48,933 nt of DNA from Spirochaetaceae bacterium (lineage in GTDB: Bacteria; Spirochaetota; Spirochaetia; Treponematales; Treponemataceae). Below the pieces are notes generated by a model. The model ran no database searches. It saw only the letters and a list, made by a program, of their open reading frames with translations, and was not told the DNA's origin. Below, piece by piece: positions 16,970 to 26,548 of the stretch (within the stretch, counting starts at the first letter, position 1; every line of letters begins with the position of its first letter). The DNA is taken from positions 1-48,933 of the forward strand of contig JAGBFB010000015.1 in the NCBI GenBank assembly GCA_017936665.1, in the 5' to 3' direction. A program made the translations under genes and the position numbers.

Positions 16970-18268
16970 TTATATCTCCTTCTTCCCAGTTACACATTCG
17001 TAAATCAAGGATTTTTTATATTCTGTTAATTTTACAATAAGTTTTTGTTTTTGTTCTATAGCTGTATCGATGGCGGTGCATTTTTTGTCGAGGTAGTCGG
17101 CGATTTCTTTTTGTTTCTCTTTTGAAGGAATTAAAACCGGCAATCTTTTTAATAAATCCTGACTTAAAGAGGCTCTTGTTACTAGATTCATTTCTTTTAC
17201 AAAGAATCTTCTGTGAGCATCACTTGAAAAATAATATTTTGAGTAATCTGGAATAAGTTCATCTGTAAAAGGGCGAACACGAATAACAAATCCTGCAAAT
17301 GTTGCGTTTCCAATTGTTTTTAAGCAAACAGAAGTAAAACCGACTTCTTCAATTGTTTCTGATGTTCTCGTAAAGAAAATATCTCCTGCTTTTACAGAAT
17401 AGTTTTCTTGTTCTTCTGGTGTACTTTCTATTAAACCAGATACAGTTTCTGGTAAAACTAGGTTATTATAAACATCACCATAACTTACAAATGGATAACC
17501 AGAACCAAAGAATTCGCCACCTTTGCTTATTCCATTCTGACATTTTCCAATATATCGTAATCGTTTTATATTCCAGTCTAAAGGAATCTTGCCTAAATAT
17601 TCCACTCCAGAGTCTTTATAACTTTCATATGCACCGCAGGCTTTGCCATTTACAATTTTCACTTTTCCTGTAACGGCTTCGGTGATTAGAGATTGTTTGT
17701 AGGCTTTTAGTTTTTCTATTACATACTGTTGGTTCTGGATTGTTTCTTCAATTTTGCTACATTTTTTATCCAAATATGTGGCGATGCGCTGTTGGGTGGA
17801 TTTTGGCGGAAGAAGAATTGGTAGTGCTGCAAATTCACTATAATTTAAAGTATATCGAATATTTTTTGCATAATGATTGAATTTTCGCCCATCAAAGATA
17901 TATGAAAACCAATAATGAATAAAAAGAGGATTTGCTCTATCTTGGCAAGATAATACTTTATACGCTGGGGATATCATTCCGTCATATTGGCTGATTCCTG
18001 AGAAAACAGCTGACATATCAAGATCAAACAAACACATTACAACATCATTTTTTTTAACATATTGATATGTATCAAAACTTTCAGGGAGTTTTCCTTCTGC
18101 ATTATTTATATCTTTGCATTTAATACCACCTGTTGTTAATGATAAGAGTTGTGTACTATTTGAATTTTTGCCAACAATTTCTTTATTACAAATAAATGCA
18201 TTTTTATTTCGGTAAATTTCCCAATCCTCAGGAATCTCGCCAATCCATTCTACGCCGCTGTTTTTCAT
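16970..18268 (-). CDS. hsdS: Type I restriction-modification specificity subunit
   Basis: 432 aa with two target-recognition domains, each opened by a repeated motif (SGVEWIGEIPEDW at 4-16; SGVEYLGKIPLDW at ~222-234) and each followed by a conserved helical repeat (YLDKKCSKIEETI ... LITEAVTGKVK; YLDKKCTAIDTAI ... LIYECVTGKKEI). HsdS dictates the split recognition sequence and docks HsdM and HsdR. Both halves are complete, so the system should be active. The start overlaps the stop of the upstream nuclease gene by 4 bp. The recognition site cannot be read from sequence. Confidence 0.93.
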   Translation of the reverse strand: MKNSGVEWIGEIPEDWEIYRNKNAFICNKEIVGKNSNSTQLLSLTTGGIKCKDINNAEGKLPESFDTYQYVKKNDVVMCLFDLDMSAVFSGISQYDGMISPAYKVLSCQDRANPLFIHYWFSYIFDGRKFNHYAKNIRYTLNYSEFAALPILLPPKSTQQRIATYLDKKCSKIEETIQNQQYVIEKLKAYKQSLITEAVTGKVKIVNGKACGAYESYKDSGVEYLGKIPLDWNIKRLRYIGKCQNGISKGGEFFGSGYPFVSYGDVYNNLVLPETVSGLIESTPEEQENYSVKAGDIFFTRTSETIEEVGFTSVCLKTIGNATFAGFVIRVRPFTDELIPDYSKYYFSSDAHRRFFVKEMNLVTRASLSQDLLKRLPVLIPSKEKQKEIADYLDKKCTAIDTAIEQKQKLIVKLTEYKKSLIYECVTGKKEI

Positions 18269-19344
18269 TTCTGCACTCCATCAATAGTGTTGTGAGTTTC
18301 AGCAAAGATTTCTTTTTGGCGTTCAATTTCTTCTTCTAATTCTTTTTCGGTTGGAAGTAAGGTCAAATATTTACTTGCAAAAATCTGTTTTGATTCCTTG
18401 AGTACAGAATATTTTGCCACAGTTTTGTCGGTTTCTGAGCAGAGTAAGATTCCAATTGTAGGATTGTCATCTTCTTTTTTGTAAATATCATCGAACATAC
18501 GGACATAAAAATCCATTTGACCTACATCCCTGTGTGTAAGTGTATTCATTTTTAAATCTACAAGTACAAAGCATTTGAGAATAAAATTATAAAACACAAG
18601 GTCTATATAAAAATCTTCGGTTTCGGTTCGTACAAGTTTCTGGCGTTCTACAAAAGCAAAGCCTTTTCCCATTTCAAGAAGGAACTTTTGAATACTATCT
18701 ATAATTGCTTGTTCAAAATCACTTTCTTCATAGCTTTTATTTTCTGGAAGTCCAAGGAACTCCAATACATACGGATTCTTTACAAACTCTAACTTTTTAT
18801 CTTGAAAAAGTTTTGATTTTTTTTCCATTTCTTTTATTACAGGCTCTTTTACTTGAGAACTTAGCAGGCGTTCATAGTATTTTGTTCCTATATTTCTTTC
18901 TAAAGTTCTTGTATCCCAGTTCTGTGCAGAGCTTTCATTACAATACCAATCACGGGCTTCTTTCTGTGTAACGCGCATAATAAGTTTGTAATGACTCCAA
19001 GTCAAAATTCTCCACACTGCGGAGAATTTCTCTGGTTCAGTAAAACGTTCAAAAAACATACGGAAATTATATAAGCTTTGTGGAGAAAATCCTTTCCCAA
19101 ATTCTTTTGTTAATTCTTCTGAAAGATTTTTAATTATTTCTTTTCCGTATTCAGCTCTGATTTCACCTTTCTGTTCCTGCAAGACAATTCTTTTCCCTAT
19201 AAGCCAATAGGCATAAATCATTGCATAGTTAATATGATTTTTAACATACTGCCTTGACTGCAAAATTATTTCTTTTATATCTGAAACATAATTTTCTGTG
19301 AATATAACATCTGGTTCAAAGTAAGTTTTTAGTTCCTCTTTCAT
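18265..19344 (-). CDS. YhcG-like PDDEXK nuclease-domain protein (DUF1016)
   Basis: 359 aa. The N-terminal DUF1016 helical domain (YWLIGKRIVLQEQKGE, YGKEIIKNLSEELTKEFG, SPQSLYNFRMF) is followed by the C-terminal PD-(D/E)XK domain: DFYIDLVFYN, then CFVLVDLKM (D...D-x-K) and GQMDFYVR. Such proteins are often found inside type I R-M operons. The role is unsettled; a link to the restriction complex or to DNA repair is assumed. It sits between hsdM (3-nt gap) and hsdS (4-bp overlap), so its expression is tied to theirs. Confidence 0.88.
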   Translation of the reverse strand: MKEELKTYFEPDVIFTENYVSDIKEIILQSRQYVKNHINYAMIYAYWLIGKRIVLQEQKGEIRAEYGKEIIKNLSEELTKEFGKGFSPQSLYNFRMFFERFTEPEKFSAVWRILTWSHYKLIMRVTQKEARDWYCNESSAQNWDTRTLERNIGTKYYERLLSSQVKEPVIKEMEKKSKLFQDKKLEFVKNPYVLEFLGLPENKSYEESDFEQAIIDSIQKFLLEMGKGFAFVERQKLVRTETEDFYIDLVFYNFILKCFVLVDLKMNTLTHRDVGQMDFYVRMFDDIYKKEDDNPTIGILLCSETDKTVAKYSVLKESKQIFASKYLTLLPTEKELEEEIERQKEIFAETHNTIDGVQK

Positions 19345-19347
19345 CTT

Positions 19348-21084
19348 TTACTCTCCCATAATCTCAGATAGATTTGCCATTAGATTTTTTTCAAGTTCTT
19401 TAATTTCATCCATAATCTGTGAACTTGGCTTTGGAGCCTGATATTTATAGAAATATCTTGTAAAAGGAATTTCGTAGCCAACTACATTTTTCTTTTCTTC
19501 TATCCAGGCATCTTGGGCAAAAGGAAGAACTTCACGATTAAAATATTCGGTTATATCTTCTTTCAATGGAACATTTTCTGTATCACGCAGACTGGAATCT
19601 GCTTGCTTTTTTCCATTCTTTAAAACTAGATTTCCGTTTTCATCTTTTAATGGACGCTCTACAGTAATTGTTGTATAGCCAAAATCCTTTGTGTCAAAAA
19701 TCTTGCTCAACTCGCTTTCTTGAAATTGGGTGTATAGTTTAACAATCTGTTTGATATTTTCTTTTGAAATATCATTGCGTTTATTTCCAAGAGCTTTTCT
19801 TCTTTTTTCAAAAAGTGTATTTGCATTTATTAGCTGAACTTTATTTTTTCTATTTTCGGCTTTGTGATTATTAAAAATCCAAATGTAGGTTGCAATTCCT
19901 GTGTTGTAAAAAATATCATTTGGAAGAGCTATAATTGCATCAAGCAAATCGTGTTCAAGAATATATTTTCTAATATTGCTTGGACCACTTCCTGCATCTC
20001 CTGTAAATAACGGAGAACCATTATGAATTACAGCTGCTTTTCCATTTTCCTTGTCCATTTTTGCTATAATATTCATCATAAAAAGCATCTGGCTATCGCT
20101 GATTTTTGGAAGGCCTGGTCCAAAACGACCGTTTTCTCCTAAATCTGCTTCTTTTTCTACAGCAGCTTTTTCATTTTTCCATTCACGACCAAAAGGGGGA
20201 TTACTTAAAATATAATCAAAAGTAAGCCCACTAAATTTATCATCACTTAAGGTGTTTCCATTTCTGATATTTTCTGCTTGCTTTCCATCTTTACTTTTAA
20301 TAAGAATATCAGCTTTGCAGATAGCGTAAGTTTCATCGTTGATTTCTTGGCCATAACTTTCAAGGGTTACAGGAAGTTTTCTGCTTTCTATATATTCGCT
20401 TGCAACACTAAGCATTCCTCCTGTTCCACAGGCAGGGTCATAAACAGATTTTGAACATTCTTTTTTATTCTGAATATCTTCATCATCAATAAACAGAAGT
20501 TCTGTCATAAGTTCAATTACTTCTCGTGGAGTGTAATGTTGTCCAGCATCTTCATTGTGAGCCTCAGAAAATCTTCTAATCAATTCTTCAAAGATATATC
20601 CCATTTCAATATTACTGATTTTTTCTGGACTAAAATCTGCCTTTTCACTTACAAATTCTTGAAGAACTATATAAATCAAGTCTTTTTCTTTTAGTCTTTT
20701 CAGTTGATCTTCAAATTTAAATTTTCCAATTATTTCTTCTCGAATATTTTCAGAAAAACCATTAAGGTAATTCTCAAAATTTTTATTTATCTGATTGGGA
20801 TTTTCAACAAGAGTTTTAAGCGTAAAGTTTGAAGTATTATAAAAAGGATAACCTGTTATTTGTTGAAACTGAATGTTCTTTATTGCGTCTGACATCTTTT
20901 CAATTTGTTTTGCTTTTTCCAAAACTTTTTCATGGGTTGATTCAAGGATGCAGTCAAACCGACGGATTACTGTAAGTGGAAGAATTACCAATCCGTATTC
21001 GTGTGGCTTATAAGAACCAGTGAGTTTTTCTGCTATATTCCATAAAAGGTTTGCTTTTTCAGTTACATTTGATGTTAGAGACAT
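19348..21084 (-). CDS. hsdM: Type I restriction-modification methyltransferase subunit
   Basis: 578 aa. The helical N-terminus of HsdM is followed by GQHYTPREVIELM (~185), the SAM-binding YDPACGTGGML (motif I, ~218-228), and the catalytic SNPPFGREW (motif IV NPPF, ~286-294), giving an N6-adenine methyltransferase. A two-HsdM/one-HsdS complex methylates; with HsdR it cuts unmodified DNA. The ATG follows one base after the Fic stop codon, so the two are coupled. Confidence 0.95.
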   Translation of the reverse strand: MSLTSNVTEKANLLWNIAEKLTGSYKPHEYGLVILPLTVIRRFDCILESTHEKVLEKAKQIEKMSDAIKNIQFQQITGYPFYNTSNFTLKTLVENPNQINKNFENYLNGFSENIREEIIGKFKFEDQLKRLKEKDLIYIVLQEFVSEKADFSPEKISNIEMGYIFEELIRRFSEAHNEDAGQHYTPREVIELMTELLFIDDEDIQNKKECSKSVYDPACGTGGMLSVASEYIESRKLPVTLESYGQEINDETYAICKADILIKSKDGKQAENIRNGNTLSDDKFSGLTFDYILSNPPFGREWKNEKAAVEKEADLGENGRFGPGLPKISDSQMLFMMNIIAKMDKENGKAAVIHNGSPLFTGDAGSGPSNIRKYILEHDLLDAIIALPNDIFYNTGIATYIWIFNNHKAENRKNKVQLINANTLFEKRRKALGNKRNDISKENIKQIVKLYTQFQESELSKIFDTKDFGYTTITVERPLKDENGNLVLKNGKKQADSSLRDTENVPLKEDITEYFNREVLPFAQDAWIEEKKNVVGYEIPFTRYFYKYQAPKPSSQIMDEIKELEKNLMANLSEIMGE

Positions 21085-21085
21085 G

Positions 21086-22180
21086 TTATTTCTCCATCTT
21101 ATTCAATTTATATATTCTATTTTTATTTGCGCCACTGGGAAGAATTACATTTTCTTCTACTAATTTAGCAAATATTTTTCTTACTCCCGCAGGAGAAAGA
21201 CCTGTTATATTTTGAGCAATTGAGCTGTTTATGCTGTCGTTGTTTTTTAGATACTCAAGAATAATATCGCTACTTTTCTCTTTTATCGCTACTTTATCGC
21301 CAGTAATTATATCATTTATCGCTACTTTTTGCTCGTATTTCTTCAATATTTCTTCTGAATTTATTACAAGATAGCGGTTTTTTAATTCGTGTTTTTCGTT
21401 CAAAAGTAGATTTTTAAAAAAGTTTTCCAAAAAACTGGTATCCATGTAGATTTGCTTTTGAATATTTGTATAGTTTGCTCGAACAAGTGCGTTTCTAAAA
21501 TACCAAGAATGTTTAGCAAAAATATCATTTGAAACATCATAACCAAGTGAACGCAAATATTTGATTATAAAAACAGCTGTAGTTCTAGTGTTGCCTTCTC
21601 TAAAAGGATGAATTTGCCAGAGGTTTGCTGTAAATCTTGAAAGATGTTTTATAATTTCTTCTTGAGAAAGACCTATGTAATTAAATTTCTTTTCTTGTTC
21701 AAAATCATATTCTATTGTCTTTTGTATCAAATCATAACCAGAATAATAAACAGTATCGCCCTGTAAAACCCATTCTTTTTTTGTAATGTTTACATCACGG
21801 ATTCTTCCTGCAAATTTAAATACGCCAGTAAATAATCGCTTATGGATATTCAAAAATTCAAGTGGAGTAAAAGAAAAGGTATCTTCGCTGAGTAATTCTG
21901 TTATGTGAGAAGAAACTATATCAGCTTCTTCTTTTGCTTCATCATCTTCATCTTTTGAACTCTTTGTTTCATAATATGTTTTTATTAAATTTTGAGCTTC
22001 CTTTATTGAAATTTCACCTTCAATATTTTTTTTTGCTGTTTCAATTAAATAAGCAGATGGTTTTAAGTTATCAACTGCCTGTAATCCAATAGCGGTCTGC
22101 CAAGCATATGTTTTCTTTTTTTTATCTGGTTCACCTTGAACTAAGTATTGTTCAAAGTCTTCAAAATTAAAATCGTCCAT
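21086..22180 (-). CDS. Fic-domain protein with winged-helix C-terminus
   Basis: 364 aa. The active motif HPFREGNTRT (~196-205) fits the Fic consensus HPFxxGNxR and suggests AMP transfer to a hydroxyl group of a target protein. It follows a beta-hairpin flap (~143-165) and the N-terminal helices. The C-terminal ~80 residues form a winged helix (SSIAQNITGLSPAGVRKIF, then LPSGANKNRIYKL), as in many DNA-binding Fic proteins. It is embedded between hsdR and hsdM. Fic in a type I operon is seen in several bacteria, but its target is unknown; it could modify a restriction subunit or regulate the operon. Confidence 0.88.
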   Translation of the reverse strand: MDDFNFEDFEQYLVQGEPDKKKKTYAWQTAIGLQAVDNLKPSAYLIETAKKNIEGEISIKEAQNLIKTYYETKSSKDEDDEAKEEADIVSSHITELLSEDTFSFTPLEFLNIHKRLFTGVFKFAGRIRDVNITKKEWVLQGDTVYYSGYDLIQKTIEYDFEQEKKFNYIGLSQEEIIKHLSRFTANLWQIHPFREGNTRTTAVFIIKYLRSLGYDVSNDIFAKHSWYFRNALVRANYTNIQKQIYMDTSFLENFFKNLLLNEKHELKNRYLVINSEEILKKYEQKVAINDIITGDKVAIKEKSSDIILEYLKNNDSINSSIAQNITGLSPAGVRKIFAKLVEENVILPSGANKNRIYKLNKMEK

Positions 22181-22188
22181 TTTATCCT

Positions 22189-25100
22189 TTATGCAATATT
22201 TAATTTGTGTGTAAGATGCTCATAAATTGGCATTCTCATTTCATCCTTAAAAGAATTCAAAAATTCTTCATTTGTTGTAAGAACATCCCGAACCTTATCT
22301 GTTATTTCCAATGATTCAAGTGTTGTTTTTACAAAAATGTACATGCCATCATTTCCATTATATTTTAGTTCATATTTTGGATACTGTTTTATCAATCCAA
22401 TGTTACAGAAAGACTTATCTGCTGCAAAACTCTTTTTAAATGCACTAAGGGCAGGAACAATATCTTCCTCTGCAAAATCTGTTCCAAAGCGAGAGTTTAT
22501 TCGACTTACCATTTCTTGCACTGTAGTAGGAGCTGGCTTAGGAGGTTCTTTTGCTCCACCATCTGAACCAGGTCGAACTATAGAACCATCACCTTCAACA
22601 AGTTTTATTGCTTCTGTCATTTCAAAATCAATTTTATAATCAGAAAGTTCAATAAGTTTTTTTATGTCAGAAGGTTTTATAACATCGTCCGGCGTTACTG
22701 ATTTTAATCTCAACATTGGATTAACAAGTCTTAAATATAATCCAAGTTTTACAAGTTCTGCGTCTTTTATATTTTCAATATTTTGCAAAAACATAAATAC
22801 TTTTACATATCGAATACATTTATGTTTAAACTCTTTTTTGTCTTCATCTCTTAATTTTTTATAGCGGGCGATAAAATCTGCAACAAGATTCATAGTTTGT
22901 TGAGCAATATTGTCTTTTGGAATATCTGTATTATTCAATTTATTAAGAATTGAAATATATTCTTCTATTTCTGTTTTTTCGATGATAGAATACTTTTCAA
23001 TTTTTTCTCTTAGTTGTTTTAATTCTTCTATTGTATATTCACCTTCTAGTTCTATTTTTCCGTAATAAGTTTGAAAGGCTTCTTTTATTTCTTCTCTGTC
23101 GTTTACAAAATCAAGAATAAAACAATCTCGTTCAGCAAGTTTTGCATTGTTAGACATTGTTCGATTTAAGCGACTTAAGGTCTGCACAGTCTTTATGTTA
23201 TGAAGAGGCTTGTCTATATACATTACGCTTAATAGCTTTTCACTAAAACCTGTCTGATATTTATCTGCAACAACGATAAAACGGTATTTATCTCCCTTAA
23301 AGACTTCTGGAGTTTGGTTTTCTGAAATTGTTTTTCCTTCTTCTTCCATATTATTAATTGGAAAAGAGTTCATTTGGCTTTCTGTTTTGCCATCAATATC
23401 ACCAGAGAATGCAACAAGTACACCCCAGTTTGTGTGTCCTTTTTGTGTAAGTTTATCCCGCAAGGTTCTGGCATAAAGAACAGCTTCTTTTCGTGAAGAA
23501 GTGACAACCATTGCCTTGCCCTTTCCATCAATTGTTTTTGAACCAATCTTTTCAAAGTGTTCTATTATGATATCTGTGATTTTAGCAATACGATGTTCAT
23601 GTTCTGCAACATATTTTGCAGTCATTCCGTAAATTGCTTTTGTGTCATATTGATTATTATCATCTTCATTTTTTATGCGAAGATTATAATATTGTTTATA
23701 AGTTGAATAGTTTACAAGAACATCTAATATATATCCTTCTTCAATTGCCTGTTGCATTGAATAAACATGAAAGGGTCTAAAACCATCTACATCTTTTCCA
23801 GATTTTGAATCTTTTACTTTACAAGGAACACCGAACATTTGAAGTGTTTGTCCAGTTGGCGTTGCAGTAAAAGCAAAAAAACTCATATTTGACTGCTTTC
23901 CTGTAGCAACTTGTCTTAAGATTTTTTCCTGTTCTTCGTCAGATGCATCTCCTTCTTCTGGAGTATCATCTTGATCTTCAGCTTTTATCTGAGATTCTGC
24001 ATCTGCACCAAGCCCAAGTTTTACCTTTCCAGAGGCCGTTCCTGTTTGTGATTGATGAGCTTCATCGGCAATTACTGCAAATCTACGATTTGGATTTTTA
24101 GCTTTTATTTCTTCAAGTTCTTTGTAAATCATAGGGAACTTTTGAATTGTACTTATGATAATTACATTGCCAAGTTTTATATAATCAATAATTTCAGAAG
24201 ATTTTTTTGCAATTTTAACAGTTCCATCTTTTGGGTTAAAAGACATAATAGTATTACGAGTCTGTTTATCAAGAACTCGGCGATCATTCAGAATGATTAT
24301 TGTATCAAATACTTTTTCATTTTTATCTGTAAAATATAGATTATTTAAATGGAATGCCAACCAAGCAATTGTGTTAGATTTACCAGATCCAGCACTATGT
24401 TCTACAAGATAGTTTTTTTGTGAACCATTAGTAGCAACATCATTTAATAGTTTTCGAACAACATCTAACTGATGATATCTAGGGAAAATTAAAGTTTCTT
24501 CTTTTGTTTTTGAATCTACTTCTAAAGTTATAAATGATTGGATTATATCAAGAAGACTTTCTTTTGTAAGAACTTTTTCCCAAATATAGTCTGTTGCAAA
24601 TTTCCCTTGAGATGCTTTTGGATTGCCTTTTCCGCCCTGATTACCAGCACCATTTGAGCCAAGATTAAAAGGTAAAAAATTAGTTCCTAATTTTGCGAGT
24701 TTTGTTGTCATAGAGGCATTTGTTGTGTCTACAGCAAAATGAACAAGAGGTCCTGTTTTAAATTTAAAAAGAGGTTCTGCAATACTTCTAAGTTTGTACT
24801 GAGTCTGTGCTTCAATGTAATCTTGCCCCTGTAATTCAAATTTTAATTCTGCAGTAATTACTGGAATACCATTTATAAACAGTACAATATCTGGAATTGG
24901 AGTATGAACAGACTTTCCTGCATCCCCGATTAATTGATTTACAACTGTAAAAATATTTTTTTTATAAAGATTAATTGTTTCTGGATTTAAGGTATTTTCG
25001 GGTTTCCAGTATACTGTGTCAAATTGAATGGAGCGAAACACAAAACCTTTTCTAAATAAGTCTAATGTACCTTGATTTTTTCTTGAAGTTAGAAGTTCTT

Positions 25101-25323
25101 CAATAAGTTTTTCTTCAGCTTCTTTTTCAGAATCAAATTTGTCACAAAGGCAGGTCCAATTATCAGGTTGTGTTTCTTTTATAAAAGAAATGAAAGTTTG
25201 TGGAAGAAGAGCTTTTTGAGGATTATATTCATTGTTGTTACCTTGAATATATCCACTTTTTGAAATGAGTAAATTAACAATGTATTTTTCAAAATCCTTT
25301 TCAGAATAATCTATATCTGACAT
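22189..25323 (-). CDS. hsdR: Type I restriction endonuclease/translocase subunit
   Basis: 1044 aa from the ATG at 25323, which has AAAGGAAG upstream; a further in-frame ATG at 25347 lacks one. The N-terminal PD-(D/E)XK nuclease has PDIVLFINGIPVITAELKF (~150-170 with D and ExK). The SF2 motor follows: HSAGSGKSNTIAWL (Walker A, ~307), VIADEAHQSQTG (DEAH-type, ~416), FFAFTATPTGQTL (motif III), and VADKYQTGFSEKLL and TLSRLNRT (motifs V-VI, ~690-730). It translocates and cuts unmethylated DNA. It is the first gene of the unit hsdR-fic-hsdM-yhcG-hsdS-retron. All parts look intact. Confidence 0.95.
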   Translation of the reverse strand: MSDIDYSEKDFEKYIVNLLISKSGYIQGNNNEYNPQKALLPQTFISFIKETQPDNWTCLCDKFDSEKEAEEKLIEELLTSRKNQGTLDLFRKGFVFRSIQFDTVYWKPENTLNPETINLYKKNIFTVVNQLIGDAGKSVHTPIPDIVLFINGIPVITAELKFELQGQDYIEAQTQYKLRSIAEPLFKFKTGPLVHFAVDTTNASMTTKLAKLGTNFLPFNLGSNGAGNQGGKGNPKASQGKFATDYIWEKVLTKESLLDIIQSFITLEVDSKTKEETLIFPRYHQLDVVRKLLNDVATNGSQKNYLVEHSAGSGKSNTIAWLAFHLNNLYFTDKNEKVFDTIIILNDRRVLDKQTRNTIMSFNPKDGTVKIAKKSSEIIDYIKLGNVIIISTIQKFPMIYKELEEIKAKNPNRRFAVIADEAHQSQTGTASGKVKLGLGADAESQIKAEDQDDTPEEGDASDEEQEKILRQVATGKQSNMSFFAFTATPTGQTLQMFGVPCKVKDSKSGKDVDGFRPFHVYSMQQAIEEGYILDVLVNYSTYKQYYNLRIKNEDDNNQYDTKAIYGMTAKYVAEHEHRIAKITDIIIEHFEKIGSKTIDGKGKAMVVTSSRKEAVLYARTLRDKLTQKGHTNWGVLVAFSGDIDGKTESQMNSFPINNMEEEGKTISENQTPEVFKGDKYRFIVVADKYQTGFSEKLLSVMYIDKPLHNIKTVQTLSRLNRTMSNNAKLAERDCFILDFVNDREEIKEAFQTYYGKIELEGEYTIEELKQLREKIEKYSIIEKTEIEEYISILNKLNNTDIPKDNIAQQTMNLVADFIARYKKLRDEDKKEFKHKCIRYVKVFMFLQNIENIKDAELVKLGLYLRLVNPMLRLKSVTPDDVIKPSDIKKLIELSDYKIDFEMTEAIKLVEGDGSIVRPGSDGGAKEPPKPAPTTVQEMVSRINSRFGTDFAEEDIVPALSAFKKSFAADKSFCNIGLIKQYPKYELKYNGNDGMYIFVKTTLESLEITDKVRDVLTTNEEFLNSFKDEMRMPIYEHLTHKLNIA

Positions 25324-25638
25324 ATTATTTCTTCCTTTCCCATCCATTCTACCACAAATTCCCCAAATTTTCCATATACACCCTCATTGGTTTTTGCAAT
25401 CGTTTCTAAAGCTGATTCTTTTTTGATGTGATTAACATAATGGGAAAAACTTATCAGTTTTATGACCTGAATAAATCATACAAATTCGCTGATTCCCTGT
25501 CTAAAACTGTGGAAGCAAATTTTTTCTAGATCTGGATAGACAATTGATTTAAAATCGCGTCTCATATAGACAGCCCATACATCAGTATCCTTAGATAAAT
25601 TTGAAATATCATTCGATGTACTGAACAAAATGAACACG
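25324..25638. other. Gap upstream of hsdR with coding-like remnants
   Basis: About 315 bp that must include the hsdR promoter. Two stretches on the minus strand read like coding sequence without starts, for example DTDVWAVYMRRDFKSIVY followed by DLEKICFHSFRQG, ending near 25490. They look like the tail of a lost gene. No terminator or repeat stands out. Confidence 0.35.
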
Positions 25639-26490
25639 CTACTTCCCACTAATCACAATTTCTTGGTAGAGTAAACTGATTTCTTTATGTGAAAAATCTT
25701 TGTTTTTTACAACTGATAAAATTTCTTCATCAGAATATTTTTCATTTGGATAAAGTACAACTACGGATTTATCATTTTCTTGAAGGAAATGAGTTTTTCC
25801 AAAATCTGTGTATCGGGTTGCACCAATAGAAAAAATCATTTTGTTGATTTTATCATCGTAGTTCAAATATGAATTTAGATTTTCTGTTGGACCTTCGTCA
25901 ATTTGATTGTTCAATTTTTCAATTATCCAACTGAGAAGTTTTTCGTAAATATAACTGTAATCTTTTATAAATGAAGTTTCGCCGTATTGAAAAATTTTAT
26001 CATTACGAATTAAAAAACAAGCAATTTTGTAATTGTTAATAATTCCCTTTTCTGAAAACTCATCAATTGGAATTAAATTTTTTGCAAGACCTTTTGAGGA
26101 TGAACCCCAGTTTTTCTTTTGGCTTATTTTTTTTGCACCGTCTTTTCTTATGGAACAATCGTTTGAAGCTCCAAATACAATAGGAATAATTTTTTCAACT
26201 TTGTCATTATTCCAAATCACATCGCAAATAATTGCACATTCTGGTTCAATTTGTAGATTTTCTTCATCTTTAGGAAAGATAATTTTTTCGCTACTAAAAG
26301 GAAAAGTTTTTAAAAATTCTGGAATCAAAATATTTTTAGATGGAATATATGTTGGAAAAATTGCCTTTGGAGCGTTTTCTTCCTTAGTCTTAATATTTGT
26401 AAAATCTTTAGCTTCTCCAGCTTGTTCAAGATGTCCTGTAAAATTTCCTGCAACACCAAAAGTTGCCATTTCTTCTAAATTGTAATTCAT
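25639..26490 (-). CDS. DUF5718-family protein
   Basis: 283 aa. The N-terminal FGVAGNFTGHLEQAGEAKDF is the family hallmark as I recall it. Other family-like segments are FPTYIPSKN, PECAIICDVIW and GASNDCSIRKDGAKKISQKK. It resembles fumarylacetoacetate hydrolase-type folds by general look, but no activity is assigned. Start either ATG 26490 or the ATG seven codons later, which has AGAAG upstream. It follows the MATE gene by 58 nt on the same strand and may be co-transcribed with it. Confidence 0.7.
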   Translation of the reverse strand: MNYNLEEMATFGVAGNFTGHLEQAGEAKDFTNIKTKEENAPKAIFPTYIPSKNILIPEFLKTFPFSSEKIIFPKDEENLQIEPECAIICDVIWNNDKVEKIIPIVFGASNDCSIRKDGAKKISQKKNWGSSSKGLAKNLIPIDEFSEKGIINNYKIACFLIRNDKIFQYGETSFIKDYSYIYEKLLSWIIEKLNNQIDEGPTENLNSYLNYDDKINKMIFSIGATRYTDFGKTHFLQENDKSVVVLYPNEKYSDEEILSVVKNKDFSHKEISLLYQEIVISGK

Positions 26491-26548
26491 ATTTTTTAGT
26501 TTAAATTAAAAACTATTTTACTACAAGATAATCTGGAATTAGATGATA

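Noticed and set aside
22337-22864. Plus-strand frames within hsdR
   Set aside because: Antisense shadows of a strongly supported gene.
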